64,000 bases of DNA from Naasia aerilata. Its GTDB lineage: Bacteria; Actinomycetota; Actinomycetes; Actinomycetales; Microbacteriaceae. Positions 19,060 to 28,389 of the stretch are shown one piece after another (the first letter of the stretch is position 1; each line of letters starts with the position of its first letter). The notes beneath the pieces are model-generated. The model saw only the letters and a program-made list of their open reading frames with translations, was not told the DNA's origin and searched no databases. The translations under genes and the position numbers were made by a program. The DNA lies in assembly GCF_030296595.1 (NCBI RefSeq), contig NZ_AP027731.1, positions 186,001-250,000 on the forward strand. The letters are read 5' to 3'.

Positions 19060-20337
19060 TCAGCGCTCGGCCGGCACGGCGGCGCGCGCCATCAGCATCG
19101 CCTTGACGCGCTCGTTGCCCGCGAGCTCCGCGGCGCGCAGGAACTCCGCGCGAGCCTCCTGCTCCCGCCCCAGCCGGGCGAGCAGGTCCGCGCGGACGCC
19201 CGACACGAGGTGGAACGTGCCGAAGCCGGGGCGAGCGGCGAGCTCGTCGACGACGGCGAGCGCCTCCTCCGGGTGCCCGGACATCGCGACGGCCACCGCG
19301 CGGTTGAGCTCGACCACGGGCGAGGGCGTCAGGGCGAAGAGCCGGTCGTAGGTGCGGACGATGCGCGACCAGTCGGTGTCCTCGGCCCGGACGGCGACCG
19401 CGTGGCACTCCGCGAGCTCCGCCTGCAGCCCGTAGGACCCGAGCTCGGGCGCGAGCTGCCGCGCCCGCCCGAGTGCCTCCCTGCCCCGCGCGATGGCCGT
19501 CCGATCCCACCGGCGGCGGTCCTGGTCCGGCAGCACCACCGGATCGCCCGCAGCGTCCGTCCGGGCCGCGAAGCGCGACATCTGCAGCTCCATGAGGGCC
19601 ACGAGCGCGAACACCTCCGACTCCCGGGGAAGCAGGCTCGCGAGGACGCGCCCCAGGCGGAGGGCCTCGCGGCAGAGGTCGGGGCGCAGCAGGTCGGCGC
19701 CGCCACTGGCCGAGTAGCCCTCGTTGAAGATGAGGTAGATCACCTCGAGCACGGCGCCGAGCCGACCGGGCAGCTCGGCGGCGTCCGGCACCTCGAACGG
19801 CACGCCTGCCTCGGCGATGGACCGCTTCGCGCGCGAGATCCGCTGGCCCATGGTCGGGCTCGGGACGAGGAACGCGCGGGCGATCTCGTCCGTGCTGAGC
19901 CCGCCGACCATGCGCAGCGTCAGCGCGACGCGCGAGGGCCGCGCGAGCACCGGATGGCACGCGACGAAGATGAGGCGGAGCACCTCGTCGTGCAGCGGCT
20001 CGAGCGCGAGCTGCTCGGGTCCCGACTGCTCCGCCACCTCGAGACGGTGGCCCAGCTCGGCGTGCCGCTCGTCGAGGCCGACGCGTCGCCGCCAGGAGTC
20101 GACGGCTCGCCGCCGGGCGACGGTCGTCAGCCAGGCGGCGGGGTTCCGCGGGATGCCGGTCCGCGGCCACTGCTCGAGCGCCTGCACGAGGGCGTCCTGC
20201 GCGAACTCCTCCGCCTCGTCGAACCCGCCGAGCGTGCGCGCGAGCGCGCCGAGAACCTTCGCCGACTCGATGCGCCACACCGCCTCGATGGCCGCCTGCG
20301 TCGCTCCCCCGCGCGGGGCACCGGCGGCCGAGCTCAC
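19060..20337 (-). CDS. RNA polymerase sigma factor of the DUF6596 group
   Basis: A 425-residue sigma factor with an N-terminal ECF-like region 2 (LGALARTLGGFDEAEEFAQDALVQALEQWP) and region 4 (LTLRMVGGLSTDEIARAFLVPSPTMGQRISRAK), then a large C-terminal TPR-like domain (DUF6596) of about 220 residues (YLIFNEGYSASGG, VELNRAVAVAMSGHPEEAL). These factors are nearly always paired with a YciI-like protein, as here. No anti-sigma gene is present; control is thought to lie in the C-terminal domain. The GTG at 20337 was taken because the family begins about there; a longer frame upstream is not similar to anything known. Confidence 0.88.
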   Translation of the reverse strand: MSSAAGAPRGGATQAAIEAVWRIESAKVLGALARTLGGFDEAEEFAQDALVQALEQWPRTGIPRNPAAWLTTVARRRAVDSWRRRVGLDERHAELGHRLEVAEQSGPEQLALEPLHDEVLRLIFVACHPVLARPSRVALTLRMVGGLSTDEIARAFLVPSPTMGQRISRAKRSIAEAGVPFEVPDAAELPGRLGAVLEVIYLIFNEGYSASGGADLLRPDLCREALRLGRVLASLLPRESEVFALVALMELQMSRFAARTDAAGDPVVLPDQDRRRWDRTAIARGREALGRARQLAPELGSYGLQAELAECHAVAVRAEDTDWSRIVRTYDRLFALTPSPVVELNRAVAVAMSGHPEEALAVVDELAARPGFGTFHLVSGVRADLLARLGREQEARAEFLRAAELAGNERVKAMLMARAAVPAER

Positions 20338-20368
20338 CGGTCTCCCGGGAGCTCTGGCCGCCCCGGGC

Positions 20369-20794
20369 TCACGCGCCGAGCTTCTCGCCCCGCGAGATGC
20401 GCCACTCGCGCTCCTTCTGGACGTGCTCGTTGTCGAGGTCGAACTCGTCGATGCTCGGCACCCGCCGCACGGTGACGCTGCCGACCTGCAGCGGGGCCCG
20501 GCGGGCCCACTCGACGGCCTCCTCCTGGGTGGCGGTCTCCAGGATCCAGAACCCGTAGAAGACCTCCTTCGCCTCGCTGAACGGTCCGTCGGTGATGGTC
20601 CGCTCGTCGCCGTCGTAGTCGATGCGGACCCCCTCCGACTCGGGCGAGAGGCCTTCGGCACTGAGCAGCACGCCGGCGCTGATCAGCTCCTCGTTGAACT
20701 TCCCCATCGCGTCGAACGCCTCCAGGGCCTCGGGCGAGGTGTAGTCGATGTCCGCAGCCGACGGCGCCTGGGCCATCACGAGCATGTACTTCAT
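20369..20794 (-). CDS. YciI-like (YCII/DGPF domain) protein
   Basis: A 141-residue protein with the family hallmarks MKYMLVMAQ at the N-terminus, TDGPFSEAKEVFYGFWIL (the DGPF motif) and VRRVPSIDEF. Members are small ferredoxin-fold proteins of unclear function that accompany DUF6596 sigma factors; the stop lies 31 bp before the sigma start, so the two are probably cotranscribed. Confidence 0.9.
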   Translation of the reverse strand: MKYMLVMAQAPSAADIDYTSPEALEAFDAMGKFNEELISAGVLLSAEGLSPESEGVRIDYDGDERTITDGPFSEAKEVFYGFWILETATQEEAVEWARRAPLQVGSVTVRRVPSIDEFDLDNEHVQKEREWRISRGEKLGA

Positions 20795-20976
20795 GGTGTG
20801 TCTCCTCTGATCCGGACGCCGGACGCGCCCTCACCGAGTACGTCGAACGGGCGGCGCGGATTTCGACAAGTCTGCCGAAACGAGGCGGTCCCCTCCACAG
20901 GCGGTCATGAGCGGATGCTGCGGGAATTGCGGATCGCTACGGTGGGTTGCCGCGGAAGACAGAAAGAGGCACGACC

Positions 20977-22032
20977 ATGACGGAAACCCTGGAGCTCGGG
21001 CTCGACACCTTCGGCGATGTGACGCGGAGCGCCGACGGCGCCCCCACGCCGTTCGGGCAGGTGATCCGCGACGTCGTGGACGAGGGGGTGCTCGCCGACC
21101 AGGTGGGCGTCGACTTCTTCGGCGTCGGTGAACACCACCGTCAGGACTTCGCCATCTCCGCCCCGGATGTGGTGCTCGCGGCCATCGCCGGCCGCACCAC
21201 GCGCATCCGCTTGGGCTCCGCCGTCACCGTCCTCAGCTCCGACGATCCTGTCCGCGTCTTCCAGCGCTTCGCGACCCTCGACGGCGCCTCGGGCGGCCGG
21301 GCCGAGGTCATCCTGGGGCGTGGATCGTTCACCGAGTCCTTCCCCCTGTTCGGCTACGACCTCAGCCAGTACGAGGACCTGTTCACGGAGAAGCTCGACC
21401 TGTTCGCGGCCCTGCTCGAGGAGGGGCCGGTCACGTGGAGCGGATCCCTCCGTGCCTCACTCGCGAACCAGGAGGTCTACCCGAAGACCGACTCGGGCCA
21501 CCTGAAGACGTGGATCGGCGTCGGCGGCAGCCCCGAGTCCGTCGTGCGCGCCGCCCGGTACGGCATCCCCATGCTGCTCGCGATCATCGGCGGCGACCCC
21601 AAGCGATTCCTCCCCTACGCCGACCTCTACCGGCGCGCCCTTACCCAGCTGGAGTCGGATCCGCTGCCCATCGGCGTCCACTCCCCCGGCCACCTCGCGC
21701 CGACCGACGAGGAGGCCCGAACGCAGCTCTTCCCGCACTACAAGGCGATGCGTGACCGCATCGGCCGCGAGCGCGGATGGTCCCCGATGAGCACCGGCGA
21801 GTACGAGCAGGAGATCGAGCACGGCTCGCTCTACGTGGGCTCGCCCGAGACGGTTGCCCGCAAGATCGCGGCCACGGCGAGCGCCCTCGGCATCGCACGG
21901 TTCGACCTCAAGTACAGTGCGGGGCCCCTGCCGCACGACGCGATGATGCGCAGCATCGAGCTCTACGGCACGCAGGTCATCCCCCGGGTGCGCGAGCTGC
22001 TCGCCGAGTCGAGCACGCCGATCGCGCTCTGA
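20977..22032 (+). CDS. LLM-class flavin-dependent oxidoreductase
   Basis: A 351-residue luciferase-like monooxygenase. It shows an N-terminal LGLDTFGD strand, VDFFGVGEHHRQDFAISAPDVVLAAIA, RIRLGSAVTVLSSDDPVRVFQRFATLDGAS and GRAEVILGRGSFTESFPLFGYD, the classical FMN/F420 barrel signature. ATG at 20977 follows AAAGAGG. A DUF4865 gene follows in the same direction 24 bp later, a common pairing. Substrate unknown. Confidence 0.9.
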   Translation: MTETLELGLDTFGDVTRSADGAPTPFGQVIRDVVDEGVLADQVGVDFFGVGEHHRQDFAISAPDVVLAAIAGRTTRIRLGSAVTVLSSDDPVRVFQRFATLDGASGGRAEVILGRGSFTESFPLFGYDLSQYEDLFTEKLDLFAALLEEGPVTWSGSLRASLANQEVYPKTDSGHLKTWIGVGGSPESVVRAARYGIPMLLAIIGGDPKRFLPYADLYRRALTQLESDPLPIGVHSPGHLAPTDEEARTQLFPHYKAMRDRIGRERGWSPMSTGEYEQEIEHGSLYVGSPETVARKIAATASALGIARFDLKYSAGPLPHDAMMRSIELYGTQVIPRVRELLAESSTPIAL

Positions 22033-22056
22033 CACGACGGCGAACGAGGGCCCGGC

Positions 22057-22650
22057 ATGCTGGCGATGCAGTACGAGATCACCCTTCCAGCCGACTACGA
22101 CATGGGCATCATCCGCCGCCGCGTCGAGCGCGGCGGGCCGATCCTCGACGCCTACCCCGGCCTCGGTCTCAAGGCGTTCCTCGCGCGGGAGAAGGGCGTC
22201 GGCGGCTCCCCGGTGAACCAGTACGCCCCCTTCTACCTCTGGGAGGACTCCGCTGCCGCAGCCTCCTTCCTGTGGGCGGGCGACGGCTTCGGCAACATCG
22301 TCCGCGACTTCGGCCGCCCCGCCGTGCAGACCTGGATCGGCGGCGCCTTCCGCCGGGGACCGGCCTACGGCACGACGCCGAGCCACGCGGTCCGCACGCC
22401 ACGACTCCTCGACAGAGACGCCGACCCGACGGAGGCGGCGGCCGCCACGGCGGATGCGCTGGCGGCTCGGGAGAGCGAGCCGGGCCTCCACTCGATCGCC
22501 TACGGGATCGATCCTCAGTCGTGGGAGTTCGTCCTCTTCGCCCTGCACATCGAGCGTCCGGCCGCGGTCGACGGCGACCTGTTCCAGGTCCTGCACCTGT
22601 CCGCGCCGGGCATCGACCGGCTGCCCGGCGAGGTCCGCCGGCGGCTCTGA
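22057..22650 (+). CDS. DUF4865 family protein
   Basis: A 197-residue protein with the family start MQYEITLPADYDMGIIRRRV and LGLKAFLAREKG, followed by YAPFYLWED. Such proteins are usually encoded next to LLM oxidoreductases, as here (24 bp downstream), and may be a partner or a reporter of the same substrate. Function is not known. Confidence 0.8.
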   Translation: MLAMQYEITLPADYDMGIIRRRVERGGPILDAYPGLGLKAFLAREKGVGGSPVNQYAPFYLWEDSAAAASFLWAGDGFGNIVRDFGRPAVQTWIGGAFRRGPAYGTTPSHAVRTPRLLDRDADPTEAAAATADALAARESEPGLHSIAYGIDPQSWEFVLFALHIERPAAVDGDLFQVLHLSAPGIDRLPGEVRRRL

Positions 22651-22660
22651 CACGGGTGCT

Positions 22661-23452
22661 TCAGCGGCAAGCGAGGCCTCGCAGGAAGTCCGCCGACCGT
22701 CGGGTGTCCCTCACCATCGAGCGCTCAGGGGTCATCCCTTCCGGGTGCCAAAGCTCCAGCGTGAGCCAGCCCGAGTAGCCCGGCACGGCGTCCAGGATCG
22801 CGGCGATGTCGAGCTCGCCGTCGAGGAGGTCCTCGGTGGGGACCGGACCTCGCTGGTTGCGGAGATGGAAGCAGTGCACGCGCTCCGGGTAGGACCGGAC
22901 CCACTCCAGCGGATCGTGACCGGCGACCCACGCCCACGCGACGTCGACGCACAGCCCCACCGACGGATCGGCGTACCGGACGACGGAGTCGAGGTCCCGC
23001 TGAGCGTTCTCGCGCTCAGAGGCATGGTTGTGCAGGGAGACGGACAGCTCGAGCGGCGCCACGAGCTCCCGGATGCGCGACAGGTTCTCGCCCTGCCGGC
23101 GGGCGTCGTCGTCGGTCTTGTCCACCGGGTTCGACCAGTCCACCTGGTCGGCGTTGAGGATCAGGTTCGTGCCGCCTGCCGCAGCAAGCCGGTCCGCCAC
23201 CGGGAGGACGGCCGAGTCCACCTCGAGCCGCTCGAACGGAAGGGTCAACGGCAGGCCCACATAGGAGCCGGACACCGCGAGACCCAGGTCGCGCAGGATC
23301 GCGAGCTTCTCGGGCTGCGGATCCGTCTCGACCGCGTCCACCCCCGCTTCCGCGCACGCGCCGTACAGAGTCGGCCAGTCCCACTCGACGCCGTCGCGCG
23401 CGAAGCGCTCCATCCAGCCGTAGAGCGCTGTCGCGACGCCTCTCGGCGTCAC
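22661..23452 (-). CDS. Sugar phosphate isomerase/epimerase family protein (TIM barrel)
   Basis: A 263-residue xylose-isomerase-like TIM barrel. Characteristic pieces are GVDAVETDPQPEK, SVSLHNHASE and VGLCVDVAWAWVAGHDPLEWV, and the C-terminal TLELWHP, which supply the Glu, Asp and His metal ligands. The ATG overlaps the stop of the upstream oxidoreductase (ATGA). The pair resembles sugar or inositol catabolic modules in which an oxidoreductase makes a keto-sugar for the isomerase; the actual substrate is unknown. Confidence 0.8.
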   Translation of the reverse strand: MTPRGVATALYGWMERFARDGVEWDWPTLYGACAEAGVDAVETDPQPEKLAILRDLGLAVSGSYVGLPLTLPFERLEVDSAVLPVADRLAAAGGTNLILNADQVDWSNPVDKTDDDARRQGENLSRIRELVAPLELSVSLHNHASERENAQRDLDSVVRYADPSVGLCVDVAWAWVAGHDPLEWVRSYPERVHCFHLRNQRGPVPTEDLLDGELDIAAILDAVPGYSGWLTLELWHPEGMTPERSMVRDTRRSADFLRGLACR

Positions 23453-24522
23453 CGGCGCACCTCGACGACGGTCGGCTCGCCGGTGCGCGCTGCGTCGTAG
23501 ATTCCGCGGACACAGCGGAACTCGTCGACGGCGGCCGCGCCGACGCTGGCCAGCGAGGGGCGCCCGCGCATCGCGGCGTGGAAGTGCACGAGAGGGCGAT
23601 CGAAGATCGTCAGATCGCTGCGCTCCGGAGGAGTCACCACCTCCTCCTTCAGCTCACCGTCCCGATCTGTCGTCAGGTAGACGGGCGCCTGCGAGTCGAA
23701 CGGAGTCCAGCGCAGTGCCCCGCGCGTCCCCTCCAGTTCGGCGCGTGCGAACTCCTCGGCGTGCGTGCCGTTGGCGCGCTCGTAGTTGACGCGGAGGACG
23801 CCATCGGCGCGGGCGATGCGCAGCGAAGCTCCCGCGGTGGACTCTGTGTCGTGCACGACGTCGACCGGGTCAGCCGCCGTGCGGATCTGCCCGAGCCACG
23901 CGTCCACGATCTCCACCCGGGTCGGCTGCAGCAGATCGAACAGGGTGGAGAAGTCGTACGGCCCCCAGTCCATGACCACTCCGCCGCCGCTCGCGCGCGA
24001 GTCGAGGAACCAGCGGCTGGCCGGCTGGTACTCGATGCCCGCGCGACTCCGGGGCCACTTCGTCACGAAGTCGAGGTGGATGAGGTCGCCGAGGACGCCA
24101 CTCGCCAGGACGCCCTTCACCGCCTCGTTGTGCGGGAGGCCGCGGAAGCGAGTGCTGCAGGACCCGAAGAGCACGTGGGCCTCGGTCGCCGCGGCCAGCA
24201 TCTCCTCGGCCTCGTCCACCGTCATCGCGAGCGGCTTCTCGCACAGCACGTGGCGGCCGCTGCGGGCCGCGGCGATGGCGGGACCGGCGTGGAACACCGG
24301 CGGAGTGGCGACCACGACGATGTCGTCCGGCTCCGGGTCCTCGGCCGTGAGCATCGCATCCGCGTTGCCGAAGCCGGTCGCCTGAGGGAAGGCGGCGAGG
24401 AACCCCTGCAGCACCGTCGGGTTCGGGTCGGCGACCCGCAGCTCGACCTCCTCGCCGAGCTTCGCGGCCGCCTCCGCGTGCGTCCGGGCGATGACTCCGG
24501 CCCCGATCAGGTACAGCCGCAT
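23449..24522 (-). CDS. Gfo/Idh/MocA family oxidoreductase
   Basis: A 357-residue NAD(P)-dependent sugar dehydrogenase type protein. The N-terminal Rossmann motif is LIGAGVIARTHAEAAAKLG, and the EKP motif (VLCEKPLAMTVDEAEEML) provides the conserved lysine. The ATG at 24522 lies after GGAG. It is coupled by ATGA to the downstream TIM-barrel gene. No sugar transporter is adjacent, so the pathway cannot be named. Confidence 0.88.
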   Translation of the reverse strand: MRLYLIGAGVIARTHAEAAAKLGEEVELRVADPNPTVLQGFLAAFPQATGFGNADAMLTAEDPEPDDIVVVATPPVFHAGPAIAAARSGRHVLCEKPLAMTVDEAEEMLAAATEAHVLFGSCSTRFRGLPHNEAVKGVLASGVLGDLIHLDFVTKWPRSRAGIEYQPASRWFLDSRASGGGVVMDWGPYDFSTLFDLLQPTRVEIVDAWLGQIRTAADPVDVVHDTESTAGASLRIARADGVLRVNYERANGTHAEEFARAELEGTRGALRWTPFDSQAPVYLTTDRDGELKEEVVTPPERSDLTIFDRPLVHFHAAMRGRPSLASVGAAAVDEFRCVRGIYDAARTGEPTVVEVRR

Positions 24523-24609
24523 GCCGCTCCACTCCGTCGTGTGTGGGCACGATCCCAGATCGCCCCGGTGCAATCTACGCGTCCGGATGCGGCCCTCGCC
24601 AGGCGATGA

Positions 24610-26817
24610 TCAGGGCGCGGCCGTCGCCGTCTCGCCCGGGAAGAGCAGCTCGCCCAGCGCAGGCGCGATCATCGACGAGTACTCCGGCGTCAGGTGGCCG
24701 ACATCCCAGCGCATGGGCGCCGTGCCCGCGAAGATCGGGCACCAGGTGCGCGTACAGAACCAGGAGGAGGTGTCGAAGTATTCGACGCCGGCCGCCTCGG
24801 CAGCGGCACGGTCCGCCTGTGCTTTGAGCTGCCACCCTTCGCCGATTTGGGAGAGACAATCGGCCGGAGTGCTGACCCGTGTCACACACACCGCCGGGTC
24901 CTGGCCGCTGGGGTTGGGCGAGAGCAGGATGATGCGCCGCCCCTCGGCCTTGACCGCGTCCAGGATCTCGACCCGTCCGTCCACCCACGCGGCCTGCGGG
25001 CTCGGGGAGTCGGGACTGACCGCCGTCTGACCGAATGTGTACTCCGAGTCGACGACGATGACGACGTCGGGCTCGAGGGTGTTGATCAGCTCCACCTCTC
25101 GCGCGCGGCTGTCGTTGCAGAGGTCGGTCGCCTTCTGCCCGGACTCGATCTTCATCACGATGGCGCTGAACGGGCAGGTGGAGAAGCCGATGCCGCGCAC
25201 GGTGTACCCCCGCGGCTCGAACGCTCCCCTCACGGCGGGCATCCAGGCGACCGCGAACGAGTCGCCCACCACCACGACCGAGCGATCCCCGGAGCCGAAT
25301 GTGCATACGCTCTGGTCGTCGAGGTCAGGAGGGTTAAGGCACCCCGCCTGCTGCATCTCCGGGTTCAGGTCGGAAGCGACCTGGTCGATGGCCGGCGACA
25401 AGTCCGACGGCCACTCTTTCGCGTTGACCGCCAGTGCGAGCTTCTGCTGCAGTTCTTCGGCGGCTGTCGCCGGGGCGCTGGCCGTCGCGCTCGGGGTGGG
25501 GACGGGGACGAGTGCCTGAGGATGGGTGGGCACCGCGCGAGGAACAAAGGCAGCCGCGACGAGCGCGGCGACCACGAGGGCTTCCAACCCCAGGAGCGGA
25601 ATGGCCCACCGTTTGAGGCGGCTCTCTCCGCGCCCTCTCTGCAGCCTGCGGCTCCTCTGGGCCGCGGTACGCGCCTCGGCTATCGCGGCCGCTTCTGCAG
25701 GAGGGGAAAGCCACGCCGACTTCCTGACCGGATCCTCGATCAAGTGGTAGGACAGCACGGAGGAAGCGAGGATGAGCACGGACGCGAGGACGAAATAGCC
25801 GACATCGCCCGGCCGGAAGAATTCGGCGAGGAGGATTATGACGGGGAAGTGCCACAGATAGAGCGAATACGAGATGTCGCCCAGATATCCGGCCACCGTA
25901 TTCGTGAGCGGCGCGAGGAAACGCTGAGTTCCGCCCGTCCCCGCGATGATGACCAAGGCAGCGGAGAGAACCGGCAGCGCGGCCCAGGGCGCAGGAAACG
26001 CGACACGGTCGTTGACCACGAACAACGAGAACACGATGCCAGCGAGTCCGGCCCAGCCCAGAACGGGTCGGAGCACGGCGGGAATTCGCCGGGCTACCGG
26101 GGCGTAGACGGCGATGAGCGCCCCGATCCCGAGTTCCCATGCCCTGGAGAACGTCGAGAAGTAGGCAGTCGCGGCGCTCACCTGGGTCTCGTACACCGCC
26201 CAGCTGAAGGACGCGACGGTGATCACGACCATCGCGACGCCAGCCACTGCGCGGCCGGTGGCGTGGCCTCGCCGAGCCGCCGCGCTGATGAGGAAGATCG
26301 CCAGCATCAGCCAAGGCCAGACGAAGTAGAACTGCTCCTCGACGGAGAGCGACCAGTAGTGCTGCAACGCGGATACTGGTCCGTGGGCCTGGAAGTAATC
26401 GGTCTTGGCGATCGCGAATCGCCAGTTGGCGGCGAAGAGAAGACTCCACAAGCCGTCGATCAGCGTGCTGACGAACCGGCCGGAGTTGTAGATGAAGTAG
26501 GCGGCCGCGATGGTCACGGCGAGAACCACCGTGGCGGCAGGGAGAATGCGCTTCACGCGCCGGCGATAGAAGTTGAGAAAGGATATCCGGCCGGTCTTCT
26601 CGTGCTCTCGGAGCAGGAGACCCGTGATGAGGAATCCGGAGATCACGAAGAACACATCGACGCCGACGAAGCCTCCCGATGGCCAGCCCAGCAGATGATC
26701 GAATATCACCGCGACCACGGCCAGCGCTCGGAGCCCCTGAATGTCGGGACGGAATGCCCCCTTTCGCGCGCCTTGCGACTTGACCGCAATCGGGTTCAAG
26801 CCGGTTTCGGATGACAT
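24610..26817 (-). CDS. Acyltransferase 3 family membrane protein with C-terminal SGNH domain
   Basis: A 735-residue OafA/YrhL-type enzyme. Residues about 20-370 hold 10-11 membrane segments with RPDIQGLRALAVVAVIFDH (acceptor His) and HYWSLSVEEQFYFVWP. The C-terminal extracytoplasmic half is an SGNH hydrolase-like domain with VVVVGDSFAVAW (GDS) and DVGHLTPEY (DxxH). Such proteins O-acetylate cell-surface polysaccharides. The ATG at 26817 was preferred to 26850 because GAAGGG lies upstream. Its G+C content looks lower than the neighbours, mainly in the membrane half, which hints at transfer. The next gene starts in the Tad set, not functionally linked. Confidence 0.88.
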   Translation of the reverse strand: MSSETGLNPIAVKSQGARKGAFRPDIQGLRALAVVAVIFDHLLGWPSGGFVGVDVFFVISGFLITGLLLREHEKTGRISFLNFYRRRVKRILPAATVVLAVTIAAAYFIYNSGRFVSTLIDGLWSLLFAANWRFAIAKTDYFQAHGPVSALQHYWSLSVEEQFYFVWPWLMLAIFLISAAARRGHATGRAVAGVAMVVITVASFSWAVYETQVSAATAYFSTFSRAWELGIGALIAVYAPVARRIPAVLRPVLGWAGLAGIVFSLFVVNDRVAFPAPWAALPVLSAALVIIAGTGGTQRFLAPLTNTVAGYLGDISYSLYLWHFPVIILLAEFFRPGDVGYFVLASVLILASSVLSYHLIEDPVRKSAWLSPPAEAAAIAEARTAAQRSRRLQRGRGESRLKRWAIPLLGLEALVVAALVAAAFVPRAVPTHPQALVPVPTPSATASAPATAAEELQQKLALAVNAKEWPSDLSPAIDQVASDLNPEMQQAGCLNPPDLDDQSVCTFGSGDRSVVVVGDSFAVAWMPAVRGAFEPRGYTVRGIGFSTCPFSAIVMKIESGQKATDLCNDSRAREVELINTLEPDVVIVVDSEYTFGQTAVSPDSPSPQAAWVDGRVEILDAVKAEGRRIILLSPNPSGQDPAVCVTRVSTPADCLSQIGEGWQLKAQADRAAAEAAGVEYFDTSSWFCTRTWCPIFAGTAPMRWDVGHLTPEYSSMIAPALGELLFPGETATAAP

Positions 26818-26882
26818 GTCGGTTTTCCCTTCGGTGGTCGACCCGATCATAAAGAATCCGGGGAATTTCGACCAGGAATTCC

Positions 26883-27314
26883 TCAGCGGAAGGCCGTGCG
26901 GGCGACGGACGTGACGCGGAGTCGAAGGCCGTCCGGGAGGAGGAACGACGCCAGCGGCGGTCGCCAGCTGGCCGACAGGGTCACCGAGGCGCTGCGCCCG
27001 TCGGAGGTGGTCGCCTCCTCGAGGGCGAGGTCGGGAAGGTCCGCCGGGGCCGCCGCGAGGTACTCCCGGACAGCCCTCTCGGTGTCCGCGTCCCTGAGGG
27101 CAAGCCGCACCCGCCCGTCCTCCACGGTCACGGTGTCGAGCGGGAAGGACTGGGCTGCCGCGAGCGCCGCCGCATCCGCAACCGTGTAGAGGCGCTTGCG
27201 CTCGAGGTAGAGCGAGGTCGCTGCGGCGACGACCAGGATGAGCGCCAGCGCGAGCGCGAGGAAGCCGGCGAGCAGCGGCAAGATGGACCCCTCGTCAGTC
27301 GAGCTTCCGCGCAT
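26883..27314 (-). CDS. TadG-like pilus assembly protein
   Basis: A 143-residue protein with an N-terminal pilin-like helix: DEGSILPLLAGFLALALALILVVAAATS, then LYLERKRLYTVADAAALAAAQSF, the hallmark of Rv3660-type TadE/TadG helicase-associated Flp genes in Actinobacteria. Short for a TadG; the C-terminal part is only a beta-rich 80 residues. ATG at 27314 overlaps the upstream TadE-like stop (ATGA). Likely a minor subunit of a type IVb pilus. Confidence 0.75.
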   Translation of the reverse strand: MRGSSTDEGSILPLLAGFLALALALILVVAAATSLYLERKRLYTVADAAALAAAQSFPLDTVTVEDGRVRLALRDADTERAVREYLAAAPADLPDLALEEATTSDGRSASVTLSASWRPPLASFLLPDGLRLRVTSVARTAFR

Positions 27315-27750
27315 CAGGGGCTCGGGCTTGGGAAGCGCGCGACTGCCAGCGTGGCGGTCCCCTCGACCGGCAGGCTGAGCGGCAGCCCGTCCGGGACGAA
27401 CGGCAGCGGCACGATCACCCGCACGGTGGCAGTCACCTCGTCTCCGGGGCGGCAGCCTCCGCCTGCTCGGCAGTCGACCGACACCGCGGCGTCGGCCGCG
27501 TCCACGGAGAAGTCGGCGAGTGCGAGCTCCACCGTCCGCTCCGCCCTGGCGGACACGGCCGCGGGATCCCCCGCTCTGCTGACCAGCACCGCGACCCCCG
27601 GGCCGCGCCCTCGGTCGCGAACGCGGCGGCCTGAACGGAGGCGAGGGTGAGGACGAGGTAGACGAGCGGCACGAGGAGCAGGACTGATCCGGCGAGGAAC
27701 TCGACGGACGCCGAGCCCTCCTCACTGTCCCGCATCCTCCAAAGGCGCAT
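27314..27750 (-). CDS. TadE-like pilus protein (frameshifted)
   Basis: About 145 residues in two frames. The N-terminal pilin-like helix EEGSASVEFLAGSVLLLVP continues through VQAAAFATEGAARG, and the C-terminal part reads VLVSRAGDPAAVSARAERT to PVEGTATLAVARF. They join (GAARGVAVLVSRAG) if the C5 run at 27595-27599 is C6. The ATG at 27750 has an excellent RBS (GGAGGTGA); an internal ATG at 27735 does not. Two cysteines (VDCRAGGGCRPGD) may form a disulfide outside the membrane. Confidence 0.75.
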
Positions 27751-28110
27751 GACCGGTCACCTCCAGGCCGTGCTCGATCCCGATCAGCCCGAGGACGGGC
27801 AGCGGTGCACGGACTCCGATCTCGGCAACCGGCGCTCCGAGGACGTCCGTCGTCTGCGCCGTCACCTCGACGGGATACTCCGGCCCCAGGGCTGCCGCGA
27901 TGAGCGCCCGCGTCCGCTCGGCGCCTTCGGTCATCGTGGCGCCGCCGAGGGACGCGAAGCGCGCCCCTCGGCCGCCGCGTCGGTGACCGTGTTGCGCACG
28001 TGCAGAGCGAGCCCCAGCTGAAGCACGGAGAGGACCAGCAGCGTGAGGAGGGCGCCTACCAGCACGAATTCGACGGGCGCGGACCCCTCGTCGTGCGCTC
28101 CGGGCCTCAT
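27722..28110 (-). CDS. TadE-like pilus protein, first in the set (frameshifted)
   Basis: About 129 residues. The N-terminus DEGSAPVEFVLVGALLTLLVL is a TadE-type pilin helix, followed by LHVRNTVTDAAAEG. The C-terminal part, in another frame, reads ARFASLGGATMTEGAERTRALI. Reading the C4 at 27964-27967 as C5 joins them. The 3' end overlaps the start of the next TadE-like gene by 29 nt. Confidence 0.72.
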
Positions 28111-28117
28111 CTGTGCC

Positions 28118-28294
28118 TCAGAACGAGCTGACGCGCTCGATGGCCTGCTCGAACACGCCCGTGAGCGCGGGACCCGCGACGCCCCAGATCAGCAGGACGA
28201 GCCCGGCCGTCATCAGCGTGATGAGGACCCAGCCGGGTACGTCACCCCTGTCGTCGGCCAGCCGCGCCGCGGTCTTCGCCAGCAGAGTCTGCAT
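28118..28294 (-). CDS. Small single-helix Flp/DUF4244-like pilin protein
   Basis: A 58-residue product beginning MQTLLAKTAARLADDRGDVP, followed by one hydrophobic helix (GWVLITLMTAGLVLLIWGVA) and an amphipathic end (FEQAIERVSSF). The ATG at 28294 lies after GGAGGAG (GAAGGAGGAGCG), a very strong RBS. Its position at the head of the TadE/TadE/TadG run is where Flp pilin or DUF4244 genes sit in actinobacterial tad loci. Family assignment is by position and shape only. Confidence 0.65.
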   Translation of the reverse strand: MQTLLAKTAARLADDRGDVPGWVLITLMTAGLVLLIWGVAGPALTGVFEQAIERVSSF

Positions 28295-28376
28295 CGCTCC
28301 TCCTTCGCCCTGCGCACAGTCTCGGGAGTGGGCGAGGCGCCGCGTTCAAGTTCTCCACAGCTCGCTGACGGCGGGG

Positions 28377-28382
28377 TCATAA
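28377..28382 (+). promoter_or_regulatory. Putative -10 box of a leaderless transcript
   Basis: CATAAT ends 7 nt before the GTG start of the downstream P-loop gene; no Shine-Dalgarno is seen. This suggests leaderless transcription. No -35 match is evident. Confidence 0.4.
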
Positions 28383-28389
28383 TGCCGTT

